Part shown: piece after piece, positions 11,040 to 20,528 of the stretch
Layout of the letters: each line of letters starts with the position of its first letter
Numbering within the stretch: the first letter of the stretch is position 1
NCBI GenBank assembly: GCA_963971425.1
Contig: OZ020524.1
Location: forward strand, 3,443,773-3,507,772
Length of the DNA: 64,000 bases
Reading direction: 5' to 3'
Origin: Bryoerythrophyllum caledonicum
Taxonomy: Eukaryota; Streptophyta; Bryopsida; Pottiales; Pottiaceae
The notes under the pieces: model-generated
Seen by the model: only the letters and a program-made list of their open reading frames with translations
Databases searched by the model: none
What the model was told of the DNA's origin: nothing
Program-made: the position numbers and the translations under genes

Positions 11040-12059
11040 TTAATCTGAATCTGAGTCAGTATCACGTCTTTGACTTGGCCTAGCGCCACTTGAGTACGGC
11101 TCACTTGAATAAACATCATACAAGTTTATTGTACTGCATGTGCATGTGCGGGATTCATCTTCGAGCATGGGGATGTACTCTTCCTAGCTCTGTATTGTGT
11201 CTTCACGCATTTGTCTCTCAAACTCAACATCTTCATCCTTACGAGGTCGAAATGTTGATGGAGGTGTGTTATCACTTCCATATGTGCTTTGGCCATATCC
11301 ATCGTAAGAGACGGGTGCATAGTTTGGGGTGTAGTGTTCTTCCTCTTTTCCATGGGAATTACAACCAAAGTCGTACGTATCCCTTGGATACGTTGGCGTA
11401 TAGCTCCGAGGGGTGTTGATCCTTGTACCACATTGGCCGCCTTCGTAGTAATGGCTGCCACTCCCCCCTCCAAATGATACAGGCGCGGAGCCCATATCAT
11501 TGCCATAGTTGTAGTCGTTGAAGTTATAGCCCCCGTACTCCTGTGGAGGTGTCTACCGTTGTTGGTGGGCATCGGGATCGTCTTCGGATCTTCGGTTTGA
11601 CCAACGTGGCCTCGGTAAATTCCAGGTGGTTGGTATAAAATGTTGGCTTCGATCCATGAGGTTGACATTACGACCCGCCACGGTGCGCCAATCCACATCC
11701 TTGTGTAGGACAATTTCCGCCGGAACCATGGCCATGTTCGGATACAGCATGATCTCCGGCCTCGAGCTGCGCACACCCGCCGCAGTAGTGACCTCATGAT
11801 ATCGATGCAAGAAATGATCGCTGTGACAATTGCTCGCTAGACCTTCGCGCCGTGGCCCCAATATCCTCGCTTGTGCCCTGGGCCACAACTTCATAAGGTG
11901 CTTCATCTTCACGTACCTCTTGCACATGGTCCAAGTCCACAGCCTCTCTTCCTCATCCAGCCATCCATATTCTGCGACAACATCTGGATCGTCCGTTGCA
12001 TCCCAATCCATCTCGGGAGCTTTCCCCTTTGGAGCAACGGGCCGGTTAGACCTTGGCAT
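11040..12059 (-). pseudogene. Unrecognised protein, frameshifted
   Basis: The first ATG after a pyrimidine-rich AG (possible leader intron) is at 12,059: MPRSNRPVAPKGKAPEMDW. The first part is rich in W, R and acidic residues (WLDEEERLWTWTMCKRY, LMKLWPRAQARILGPRREG) and stays open to 11,553. A frameshift there moves the reading to a Tyr/Gly/Ser-rich tail (SFGGGSGSHYYEGG, SYTPTYPRDTYDFG) that has an internal TAG near 11,184 and ends SQRRDTDSDSD at 11,040. The tail looks intrinsically disordered. I do not recognise the family. Its start and upstream DNA resemble those of the kinase-like gene, suggesting a shared mobile carrier. Confidence 0.5.
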
Positions 12060-12099
12060 CTTCCCTAAATAGAACAAACAATTAAATGAATAAAAGGAA

Positions 12100-12470
12100 A
12101 TTAAATGAATTAAAAAATAATGCGCCACTCGAGGGGGCGCAAGCGATTTGGCAGAATATGCCAAAGCGACCAGCTCGCCCACTGAAGTGTCGGAGAATGG
12201 TTGGCCGTTCGCCTTATATGCCGACCGCGGATGGCGGACGGCATCGGCGGACAGTCGGGGAATGGTCTGAGCCGTCCGATGGCGGACGGCCACAATGTTG
12301 CCTCGGACGATCGCGGCCGTCCGATTTGATCCGTCCGCGGCCGATCCTGATCAGACGACCTCCCCTCTTCGCTCCTCCACTTCTCTACGCTCCCTCCCCT
12401 CCTAACTCGCTCCCCTCCCAACTCCCTTCCCTTGTCCTCCACTTCCTTTTCTGGGACGGTTGACATTGCA
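12100..12470 (-). promoter_or_regulatory. GGCCGTCCG-rich putative promoter
   Basis: On the minus strand, many GGACGG / GGCCGTCCG motifs (12,230-12,360) precede CATATAAGGC (12,211-12,220), a possible TATA box about 155 bp before the ATG at 12,059. A purine-rich run lies upstream. The arrangement parallels 5,040-5,330. Confidence 0.4.
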
Positions 12471-12879
12471 CGTGCACTCCAAATCTAGAGATCCAGTCAC
12501 GTGCATTAATGGTCGGAAGAATGTCGGAAAGATTTTATGCGCATCCACGAGGATATTCCATTGTGTGCGTGGAAGCACAGAGTTATTTAGTTTCTTAATA
12601 ATGGTTCCACTTAAAATATCCTACATAACAAGCAATAGATGCTTGTATCATTTTTTATGTTTGACTCACCAGGAGGAAATTGGAATGGCCCACAGGCACA
12701 ATGTTCCAAGGGCCAAGGGTACATTGCCCATGGCATAGGCATAACTTTGTATGGGAGGATTTTTGGCCTCTACATGACTAAATCTCCTTCGCAGCGAGTT
12801 TTCAATTTTGGGCAGGTTTCTAGAATTCGAATAAGAAGAAACAACTTTCAAAAAATTTATGTTAGTTTGTCCCTGGGAA
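12471..12879. other. No feature seen
   Basis: Moderately AT-rich DNA without convincing ORFs or repeats that I could match within the window. Confidence 0.4.
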
Positions 12880-14275
12880 GAGCTATTTGAATGTATTAAT
12901 TTTTATTTTTTTTGGATTTGTGGTTTCAAATTTAGTACCACCCATAGTGAAAAATGGGGAGCGCGGGCATCTAAAAACCTTTTATAGAATTTTCTATTGA
13001 CATTGAGGTTTTTCATACTCATGAAGAATATTTCTTTCTTTAAAGATTTCTCCAAAAAATGATTGTCTTTATTGAAAATTCGCATTTTATTCCTAGTAAA
13101 ATATTTTCACCATTTTTTGTGCAATGTGCAACAAAACTTCTTCTTTTCCTCAACAAAACTTACAAATTCTTATATTTTTCACTTCTTGTTTTGTTCTCCT
13201 AAAAGATGTGATGTACACCCTTTTATTGACCAATTGGAATATGGATGAGCATTCTAAAAGATATTTAGTTCACAAGTGATTGTAACGTGAATTGGCCATT
13301 CTTGAACCTCCACTTGTTGCTGAATTTTATTGAAGATGCTACACCCCTCTTTTACCTCTAGAAATTGGTATATTGGGTATGAACATATGCTTAACTTTTA
13401 AGACAACGGTAAAAGATTTGGAACTTCTGTACTTTAAACATTACATAGAAAGTGAAGTCAAAGTCTACGAACCCGGGACGAAAACTCAACCATTGTTTTC
13501 ACGTTAGACACTATAATCTATTGATTTGTGCAGTAGATTGCAACTAATACAGTATGGCATGTTCATATATTTGGTTCCCATCCACCGCACGGATAGATAA
13601 ATCATGGTGTTTACAATCCAAACAACAACTCATTCTCTTCCATGCGTTGATCCATATTCATCAGACAGTGAGACTGTGACAACACTTCGTATCATATTTA
13701 TGTAATATGCAAGGTCTAAATATTTTACCCTTGTTTGAAACTCTAAAGGAACATGGCCAATTTAGCTAAAAAATTAGTCCAAAACTGTCACATTGAAAAA
13801 GAGGCATAGCAATCACATTTTTCAAGTGATCTTTAGATTTTAAACTGTAAGATCCTAAAGTAGACTTTTATATGAACACACCATACTCTTATGGTTGCAA
13901 TCCACCGCATGATTTGATAGATTATAGTGTGTAAAGTAAAAAAAAATGTTCATTTTCTTCCATCATTGATTGGTACCCTAGACTTTGACTTCGCTTTCTA
14001 TAAACTTTTTACAATCCAAAAGTTCGTAATTTTCTATTGTTCTGTGAAACATGATGTCAATTCCATATACACCAATTTGTAGAGGTAAAAAACGGGAGTA
14101 GCATATTCAAATAAATCTGTGCAAGGAGTGGAGGTTCAAACAAGGCCAATTCACATTTTAATTTTTTGTGCACCAAATATCTTTTAGAATGTTTATCCAA
14201 ACAATAAATGAGAAGGTTTATAACACATCTTGTACAAGAGAAAACAAGATGTGACAAATTTAATAAGGTGTACAT
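12880..14275. mobile_element. Two inverted family R copies forming a palindrome
   Basis: The left copy (from about 12,880, 'ggatttgtggtttcaaatttagtaccaccc') runs in the same direction as the 21.6-kb copy. The right copy starts near 13,738 with AACTCTAAAGGAACATGGCC, matching the complement of the 22,564 end, and runs in the opposite sense. As a result 'gatgtgatgtacacccttttattgacca' near 13,205 pairs with 'aataaatgagaaggtttataacacatc' near 14,200. Confidence 0.5.
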
Positions 14276-14860
14276 TTATAATTGTCCCTCTCTCTCTCTC
14301 TCTGGTTCTCTTCTCCTTCTAGTTTACTTGAGAGTTTAATTTATATTTGGTTGTCCCTCTCTTCCTTTTGTCTTTTAAAATAAAATTGGGATGTTCCTCT
14401 CCAAACTCACACCTTCTGAATTACTTAATATCTAAATCAATAATTGTTTCTAAAGCCTAAACCCTCTTCCTTCCCTTCTAATTTAATGAAGACTTCATTT
14501 ATTATTGTCCATCTCTTGTTCTTGCCTCCCTTTTTTTTTTGTTTTTTGAAGAACCTTCTTAATTTTATTTATAATTTTTTGCATTCTTCTCCATTCCTTC
14601 CAATAAAAAGAAAATGGAATTATTTTGCCTTGGATCCTCTTCTTCTAATTTAACTAGGATCTTCTTGAACGATTGTCCATCTCTCCCTTCTCCACTCACT
14701 CCATCTAAATTAGATGAGATCTACATTTATAAATGTCCCTCTCTCCCTCCCTTCTCTTTCTGTTTTAGTTCAGATCTGGAATTTTGTAGATTGTCACTCC
14801 CTTCCTTTTGTCCTCTTCATTTATTTATTAGTTTTTTTTTTCTTTGGTTTTTTTAAATTC
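14276..14860. repeat. Pyrimidine-rich low-complexity tract
   Basis: Starts with (CT)n at 14,284-14,304 and continues as C/T-rich, repeated 'gtccctctctc' and 'ccttcttctaatttaa' phrases. The ORFs across it are low-complexity Phe/Leu/Ser/Pro and are not credible genes. Confidence 0.6.
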
Positions 14861-16059
14861 CTCTCGACTCCTTTAACCCCTAATGGTCTAAGCGATTTTA
14901 GATTAATCTCTACTTTGTTGATTAATAACTACGAAGAAGAACTTATTGAAATTATAACTATAGGATTTCTTTCTAAACTCATATGAGATAATGTGGTCAA
15001 AATTTTGTGAATTCTGATTGTACGGATTGAAAGCTAATTGCTTGTTAAAGTATACATTAATGTACCCTGGAGACACTTGGGCTAATAGGGGTTAAATTGG
15101 CAAATAGAAATGAAAGCCTTTGTGCCTTTTGTTAAAATAAAAGTCAACTTAGAAACGATGAGTAGTTTCTATATCCGCATACGGTAAAACAAACTTATGT
15201 TTCTGTATCCGCTCAAAGTAAAGTGAGCTTGTAGTTTACTTTACCTTCTACGGTGGGAGGAAAGTATAATGTATATAAGGCAACTCTCCCACGAAGTTGA
15301 AAAAGCTTCTCCATAGGACCAAAATCTAGTTGATGGAAGAATGTAAAATGCTCCTATGTGATGATAAAACATTACTTTCATCCAAGTTTTTGTGAAGGTG
15401 TTGTCAATGAGTGCATGTACCACATGCACTGTACATACCCTTCATAAAGTGTGTATCTTTTTCTCTAAACACGAAAATGTTTGTGACATGGAACTCAACG
15501 TAGTGTATTTTAGAAACTTCCTTTAGGTCTAAATCTGAATTTGAGTCATTAAAATGATATTTTTTGAAATCGAGTCCAACTAATGAAATGAATTTTATCA
15601 AATCTAGTTTCCAATTCAATTTGAAAATTTGAAAAATACATAAAATTGAGTAAGTTATTGCAATTTGAACTTTGGGCCTATTACCATGGATGACCAATTT
15701 TCTAATTTAGCTGAACATAGAAGTTTCATCTACACCACAAGTTTCAGCACAATAATGTACACCTTCAGTGAAATGATCATATTTTTTACGCAAAATTTGT
15801 ACATGATATGAAAATTCTTCAAATTTTCTTCAGAAAATCACAATAATTTGAATTTTCACCAAAAAATTCTTGTGTTGTTCAGTTACATGAACAAAAACAT
15901 GTGGTGTCATCTCTGAAAATGAAATAAAAATATTTCCGCTTATATTTGATGAAGAATTAGAGCACATATTAGAATGAAAATCGGGATTGATGCCACGGTC
16001 ATAGCTCCGTGCTTTAAGGGTTAAGCCGACTCTGTTCGCCACTGCAGCACCACTGGCAA
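14861..16059. other. AT-rich DNA, one possible TTAA-type tip
   Basis: 'gctaataggggttaa' at 15,081-15,095 resembles the right tip of the TTAA elements, and 'gctttaagggttaa' at 16,012-16,025 is a second weak match. No partner ends were found. No gene is seen. Confidence 0.3.
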
Positions 16060-16960
16060 ATTGTCACCCAAAGGTAGGACCCCAGTCCAGTCCAGTCCAG
16101 GCCTGGGCCACCAAGGCGTACATTGCATCCACTCAGGTTGTCCTCACTTCACTTGGGTTTGCAACTCCACAGTGCCAACGTATGGAATCGCCCAGCATCT
16201 GGCTTCCCACACCAAATTCCTCCCACAAGCCAGGAGCGCTATTTTTACACGCATTCTCATCGTCCTCCAGCTTGCATTTGTCCCGGAGTAGGTGAAACGG
16301 GTCCAGAATATGCACTTCTTCTTCCTCCACTTACTCTTTCTTCTCTCCAACCCAGTGTCCCAGGGGCAGCGCTCGTCGGATTGAAATATATTTAGTGATA
16401 GCTACAGTTAAGTAATTAACCTAAACATACTACAACTTTTTGTTCTTGATGAACTCTTTTGCCAACTATGGTCATGAAGGTAATGTGCACTTATGACTAT
16501 GGACGCGTTTGTTGTAGGTCAAAATATTCACCTTCGATAAAAACTTCTAGTCAAGTTCAAAAAAAGTTAGTATGGACAACACTAAATATCATTATTAGAG
16601 TAGTCCTTTAGTCATGCTTGGCTCTCTTTTTCTCTAGATTCTTCGTATCAAAAGTAGTCAACGATTCTTATTGTAAGTGTGGCGGATGTGCTAAAAATAA
16701 CCTGGATTCCCCTTATTTCAATCTTTTTCCAATGAACACCAAGTTCCATGGAAGCAGGTGGAAAAGAGAACGGAGCCTGTCTGTGATGGAGTGTGAGTTG
16801 CAGAAAGTTCCATCCTAATGAAATGAAAAGGCTGCAGATCTTGGGGGAATTGCTGCGAAGCAAAACAAAGCTGGAGGGGCTTTTTAGAACCTGCCTGCAT
16901 GACAATAAGCAACTACACCAGTAAATGTAAAGCTGCACTTACTTTCTACGGGCAATCTCT
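16060..16960. other. GC-richer island, gene status unclear
   Basis: About 16,060-16,380 is GC-richer than its surroundings and begins with a short CAGTC repeat; ORFs exist on both strands without recognisable domains. At 16,826-16,925 'ctgcag' is followed by an open run ILGELLRSKTKLEGLFRTCL... ending CAG-TAA, which could be a terminal exon. Nothing connects it to other exons, so I give it only as a candidate. Confidence 0.2.
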
Positions 16961-17002
16961 GCAGTCATTCTACACCGCTCTTTATTTGTCACTGGTCCAC
17001 CC

Positions 17003-17233
17003 TTAACCCTTAAAAGTCGTGTAGAATACAAAACACGTAGTAATTTTACACTTTAGAATACACAAAATGTAATAAAGTTTAGCAAGACTTATACCTTTGG
17101 ATTGAAGATTCTTCAACTTACATCTTTCATTTGGAGGTCATTTCAATATCTGAATTTCATCATATTCAAATGCAACATTATACATGTAAAGTATTGTGGC
17201 CATCACTAGCACCTTCTCATGTTAAAGGGTTAA
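17003..17233. mobile_element. Possible 231-bp TTAA-type mini-element
   Basis: Starts TTAACCCTTAAAAG and ends GTTAAAGGGTTAA, i.e. TTAA-bounded with inverted CCCTT tips. It is much shorter than the other families; homology inside was not established. From 17,234 to 18,485 I see no other feature beyond short AT-rich ORFs. Confidence 0.3.
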
Positions 17234-18485
17234 TGTTATGTAAGTCACAACGTGAGCATCAATATTTTGACTTTGTAAATAGAATATGCATCAATCATCA
17301 TAGAAATTACTCACAAAAGTATGTAAAATTGTTGTAATGTAAGTCAATCCAAAACCGGCCAACATCCCTATATTGCTCCTTTCTATATCCTTGCTAAATT
17401 CCATGGAGATAATGTAGCATGTCTTTGGATGACTTATGCATTGACCAATGATTTCACAAGTGATGTGATGACCGGCTACATTTCCTCCTTGAAATCTATG
17501 AAGGGTATAGAAAGGAGCGATATTGGGTCAGTCCGTTTTGGGTAGTCTTATCTTATATCCCATGTGTAGCACTCCACCACTCGACATTTGTGGGTGTAAA
17601 ATAAATTCAAAAAATGAAAATGTGACAATGTGCACATAACCTTTTAAGGCCTAACATTTATTTTTGGGTTGTTTGGGCACATTAACCTTTGTAGCAAGCG
17701 CTAAGGTAGAGGCACCCAATTTTGATCACTTAAGCAAGTTCGGGACTCAAATGACATTGTATGTAAAAAACATTTAGGTAGAAAGATGCGGAATTAGGAA
17801 TGAAACTCAACAAATATTTTTTCAAATTTAATCTCAAAGATTTGGAATTGATATAGAATTTAAAGCCCAAAAACCACCGGAGCCCATAATCAAACCCTAG
17901 AGTAGGTGAGATTTGGTGCCCTCCTTCACCCAATGCCAATAAGTGAGAGTGAGTAAAAGAGAGAAGACATTCCATGGATAACCAACTCATGGAGGGTACT
18001 CAATACCGATCGGCCTTGTTCGACTTTCAAGGCAATGCCACCAATGAGAGCTCAATTGAGGTGGAGCAACCCAAAATTGCACACATCATGACCCAATGCG
18101 GATAATGACCAATGTTTTCAAATTTTGAGTTATCGGTTTTGGGTCACTTCATGCACCATTTTAAGCATTTGCCATTTTCATGCACCATGCCATGCATACT
18201 CTACTGATTGGAATGGGGTGGCCGATCGGAATTAGGGGCCTCTACCTTACAGGCCATCTCCGAGGAAATTTGAGGAAAACTCATAGGCGGAGCAAGATGA
18301 GCTTCTACACAGACCAACACCACCAAAATCGATGGAGCCATTGGCAAACTACAATGATTTCTGTGAAGTGGGGTCGATATAAAATATACATGTTGTGTAG
18401 AGATGTTAAACATGATCTATCACCTACATGGTTTGTTCAATGCGTCTGATAGCCTGATGTGCCTTGCTTGCGTTGTTTCGTCTAA

Positions 18486-19284
18486 GGGGCTGTTTACACC
18501 TGAAGGTTTGGGTTGGAGCCCATAGACACAAGTGGTACCCCGCTTGAAGGATGAAACCATTGTAAGCGGGGTACCTTCCACCAAACAAGGGAGTTCTAAG
18601 TGGGTTGTGGCCCAAAAATTAGGTGTAAGCCCGAATAGAAGGGTTGTGGCCCATTATGTTCTTGGGCTGAATTTTTAAGTAGTTATATGAAAATGGGCTC
18701 TTTTGAGAACTACCCCATAGTGAAAGAATTTGTATTATTTAAATTACAAAAACATAAATGTAACTTCAGCAGTAAATTTCAGCAGTAATTTTCAGCATTA
18801 AATTTCAGTAGTAAATTTCAGCAGTAATTTTCAGTAGTAAATTGCAGCTGGAAATTTCAGCAGTAAATGTTAACAGTAAATTTCAGCAGTAAATGGCGGC
18901 AGTAAATGTTAACTTCAGCAGTAAATGCCGGCGGTAAATGTTAACTTCAGCAGTAAATTTCAGCAGTGAATGTCAACATGAAATGTCAGTAATAAAATAT
19001 TACAAATGATTGGCTGAAATTCGTTTTGAAAAACACTCTCCCGGACTTCGGGAAATACAACCTCCTAGAGGTTGTAGGAAATAAGTCTCCTTAAGTTCCG
19101 TAAAACACTATTCAAAGCTGCCTGTAGGATTCCAACTAGGTTTCTCATCCACGGAAAACACTTTGGGCCACAGCCCATATTTTGATTGATGTAAACCCAT
19201 TTCCGGGGTACCTATTCTTTACTCCAATCACAACTCGGGATTTCTTTGGGCTCCAGCCCAAACCATCTAGATGTAAATAGCCCC
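18486..19284. mobile_element. Tourist-like (PIF/Harbinger) MITE, 799 bp
   Basis: The ends GGGGCTGTTTACACCT (left) and GATGTAAATAGCCCC (right) are inverted and each is flanked by TAA, the 3-bp TWA target duplication of PIF/Harbinger. Inner blocks are also mirrored ('gtttgggttggagccca' against 'tgggctccagcccaaac'; GGTACCCCG against CGGGGTACC; 'gggttgtggccca' against 'tgggccacagccca'). It encodes no protein. The Harbinger transposase relic at 42 kb shows the superfamily is present, though a direct link is unproven. Confidence 0.75.
18763..19000 (+). repeat. Minisatellite, about 12-14-bp unit (AAATTTCAGCAGT)
   Basis: About 16 imperfect units such as 'aaatttcagcagt', 'aattttcagcagt' and 'aaatgttaacagt' in one direction, at the centre of the Tourist-like MITE. 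Units are contiguous with no spacers, so it is a tandem array. Confidence 0.85.
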
Positions 19285-19289
19285 TAAGG

Positions 19290-19612
19290 GTGTTTCGGGA
19301 GATTTGAGACAGGAAGAGAGTGACAGAAGCATTGCCTTCAAGCCCTGCGAGGTGGTCCACCTCTCATACTCAGAGCCAATGCCCCCGCATGCCGAGGTTG
19401 GCAAGAAGGTTGCATGTCGTCCCCTATTTTCTGACTTGATTTTGTTGTCGTCTGATTCGGAGGTTAAGGGTGAGAGCTCCTCCCAAGGGGGCTTCAAAGG
19501 CTATGTTCAAAAGTTCCAACCCTCTTGGGCAGCCTCCTTTCCTTGGGCCAAGCCTGTCTACAACGATGCCGGAGTTGCGGAAATGGTGAAGTGTACAATC
19601 TGTACAAGCAAA
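19290..19612 (+). pseudogene. Zinc-finger exon fragment of transposon-derived type
   Basis: An open frame (no ATG needed if entered by splicing) reads ...FKPCEVVHLSYSEP... to KFQPSWAASFPWAKP and VKCTICTSK, where it meets 'aaa|gtagga', a usable 5' splice site. The order 'KFQ..WA..-PWA......VKC-IC' is what I expect from BED-like or related zinc fingers at the start of hAT-derived proteins. The finger would be completed in a further exon, which I could not find. The exon starts within a few bases of the Tourist-like MITE's end. Real, broken or captured cannot be decided. Confidence 0.4.
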
Positions 19613-20236
19613 GTAGGAACTGTAACTTCACATGCACAAGAATTCTTTTTTCCGAAGTTTATACATACTGTATTTGTTATTGCAAAGGTACATTTCCATG
19701 GTCAATGCTTGTAGCATTAGCCATTAGATATTACTGGTACTGTGCAGACTCCAGAGTTACTAGGAGCTGTCACATGGACTCCATGTACGGTTCTCTGTAG
19801 ATTCTTTAGGTTGTGACTTGTAAAAGCACCCACTTTTTAAGGCCCAGGAAGTTTTTCCTTTTTTTTAATTTATTTATATTTGGACATACATGGAGAGGAA
19901 TTCCACAACTTCTGCAGGGGAAAAGGAGGAAAAAAAGGACAATACCGTACCCCAAGGTTAGTTCAACAACCTTGTGTCGAATTAATTATTTTTTCCTCGC
20001 ACAGTGGTTCGGACATAATGGGTATCACCTAGATATTACACAAGTATCACATAGATATTACATGAGTATGACCTTGGCATCACATGGGTATCACCTTAGA
20101 CAAAATGTATATATTTTCCAAGAAATCTAGACACCGTCCATTTTGAATTAATTATGTACGAAGTAGACCTCCACGTAGGATAATCCAAGGTCCCAAGAAA
20201 TTACTACCGTTGCCACACAACGGATCTCTCTATTTA
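19613..20236. other. No gene seen
   Basis: Mixed DNA with several short ORFs but no domain. Repeated 'atcacatagatattac/atcacatgggtatcacc' phrases at 20,024-20,095 form a small degenerate tandem repeat. Confidence 0.4.
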
Positions 20237-20484
20237 CACTGGTCGAGCGTTGCACCAAGCCTTAGCCTTGGATGGTCCATTTTACTGGCCTTTTAACTTT
20301 GGGGTTCTAGAGGCTTTTTTTGGAAAAAAAATGCCAAATATGGGGGATGTGGCCCCAAGTTACCCTCCAAGACCACCCTTATGATCAAATAGGGCCCCCT
20401 CCAACATAGAAATAGGGACCAGTTTTGTCCCTACCCTCCCCCTACCTTCCAAGCCTAAGGCTTATAGCAACGCTCGACCGGGGT
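20237..20484. mobile_element. MITE, about 248 bp, flanked by ATTTA
   Basis: Inverted ends of about 40 bp: 'ctggtcgagcgttgc...aagccttagccttgga' on the left and its near-complement 'tccaagcctaaggctt...gcaacgctcgaccgg' on the right. ATTTA sits directly outside both ends (20,232-20,236 and 20,485-20,489), a likely target-site duplication. The superfamily is not certain. Confidence 0.7.
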
Positions 20485-20528
20485 ATTTAGACAAATCCCC
20501 AGATAGCCACAAGTAAGCAAGAATTATC

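Noticed and set aside
14276-14860. Phe/Leu/Ser-rich frames as membrane proteins
   Set aside because: They arise from a pyrimidine-rich low-complexity tract.
18763-19000. Regular short repeats that could suggest a CRISPR-like array
   Set aside because: Units are contiguous and imperfect with no unique spacers, and the genome is a plant's. It is a minisatellite.
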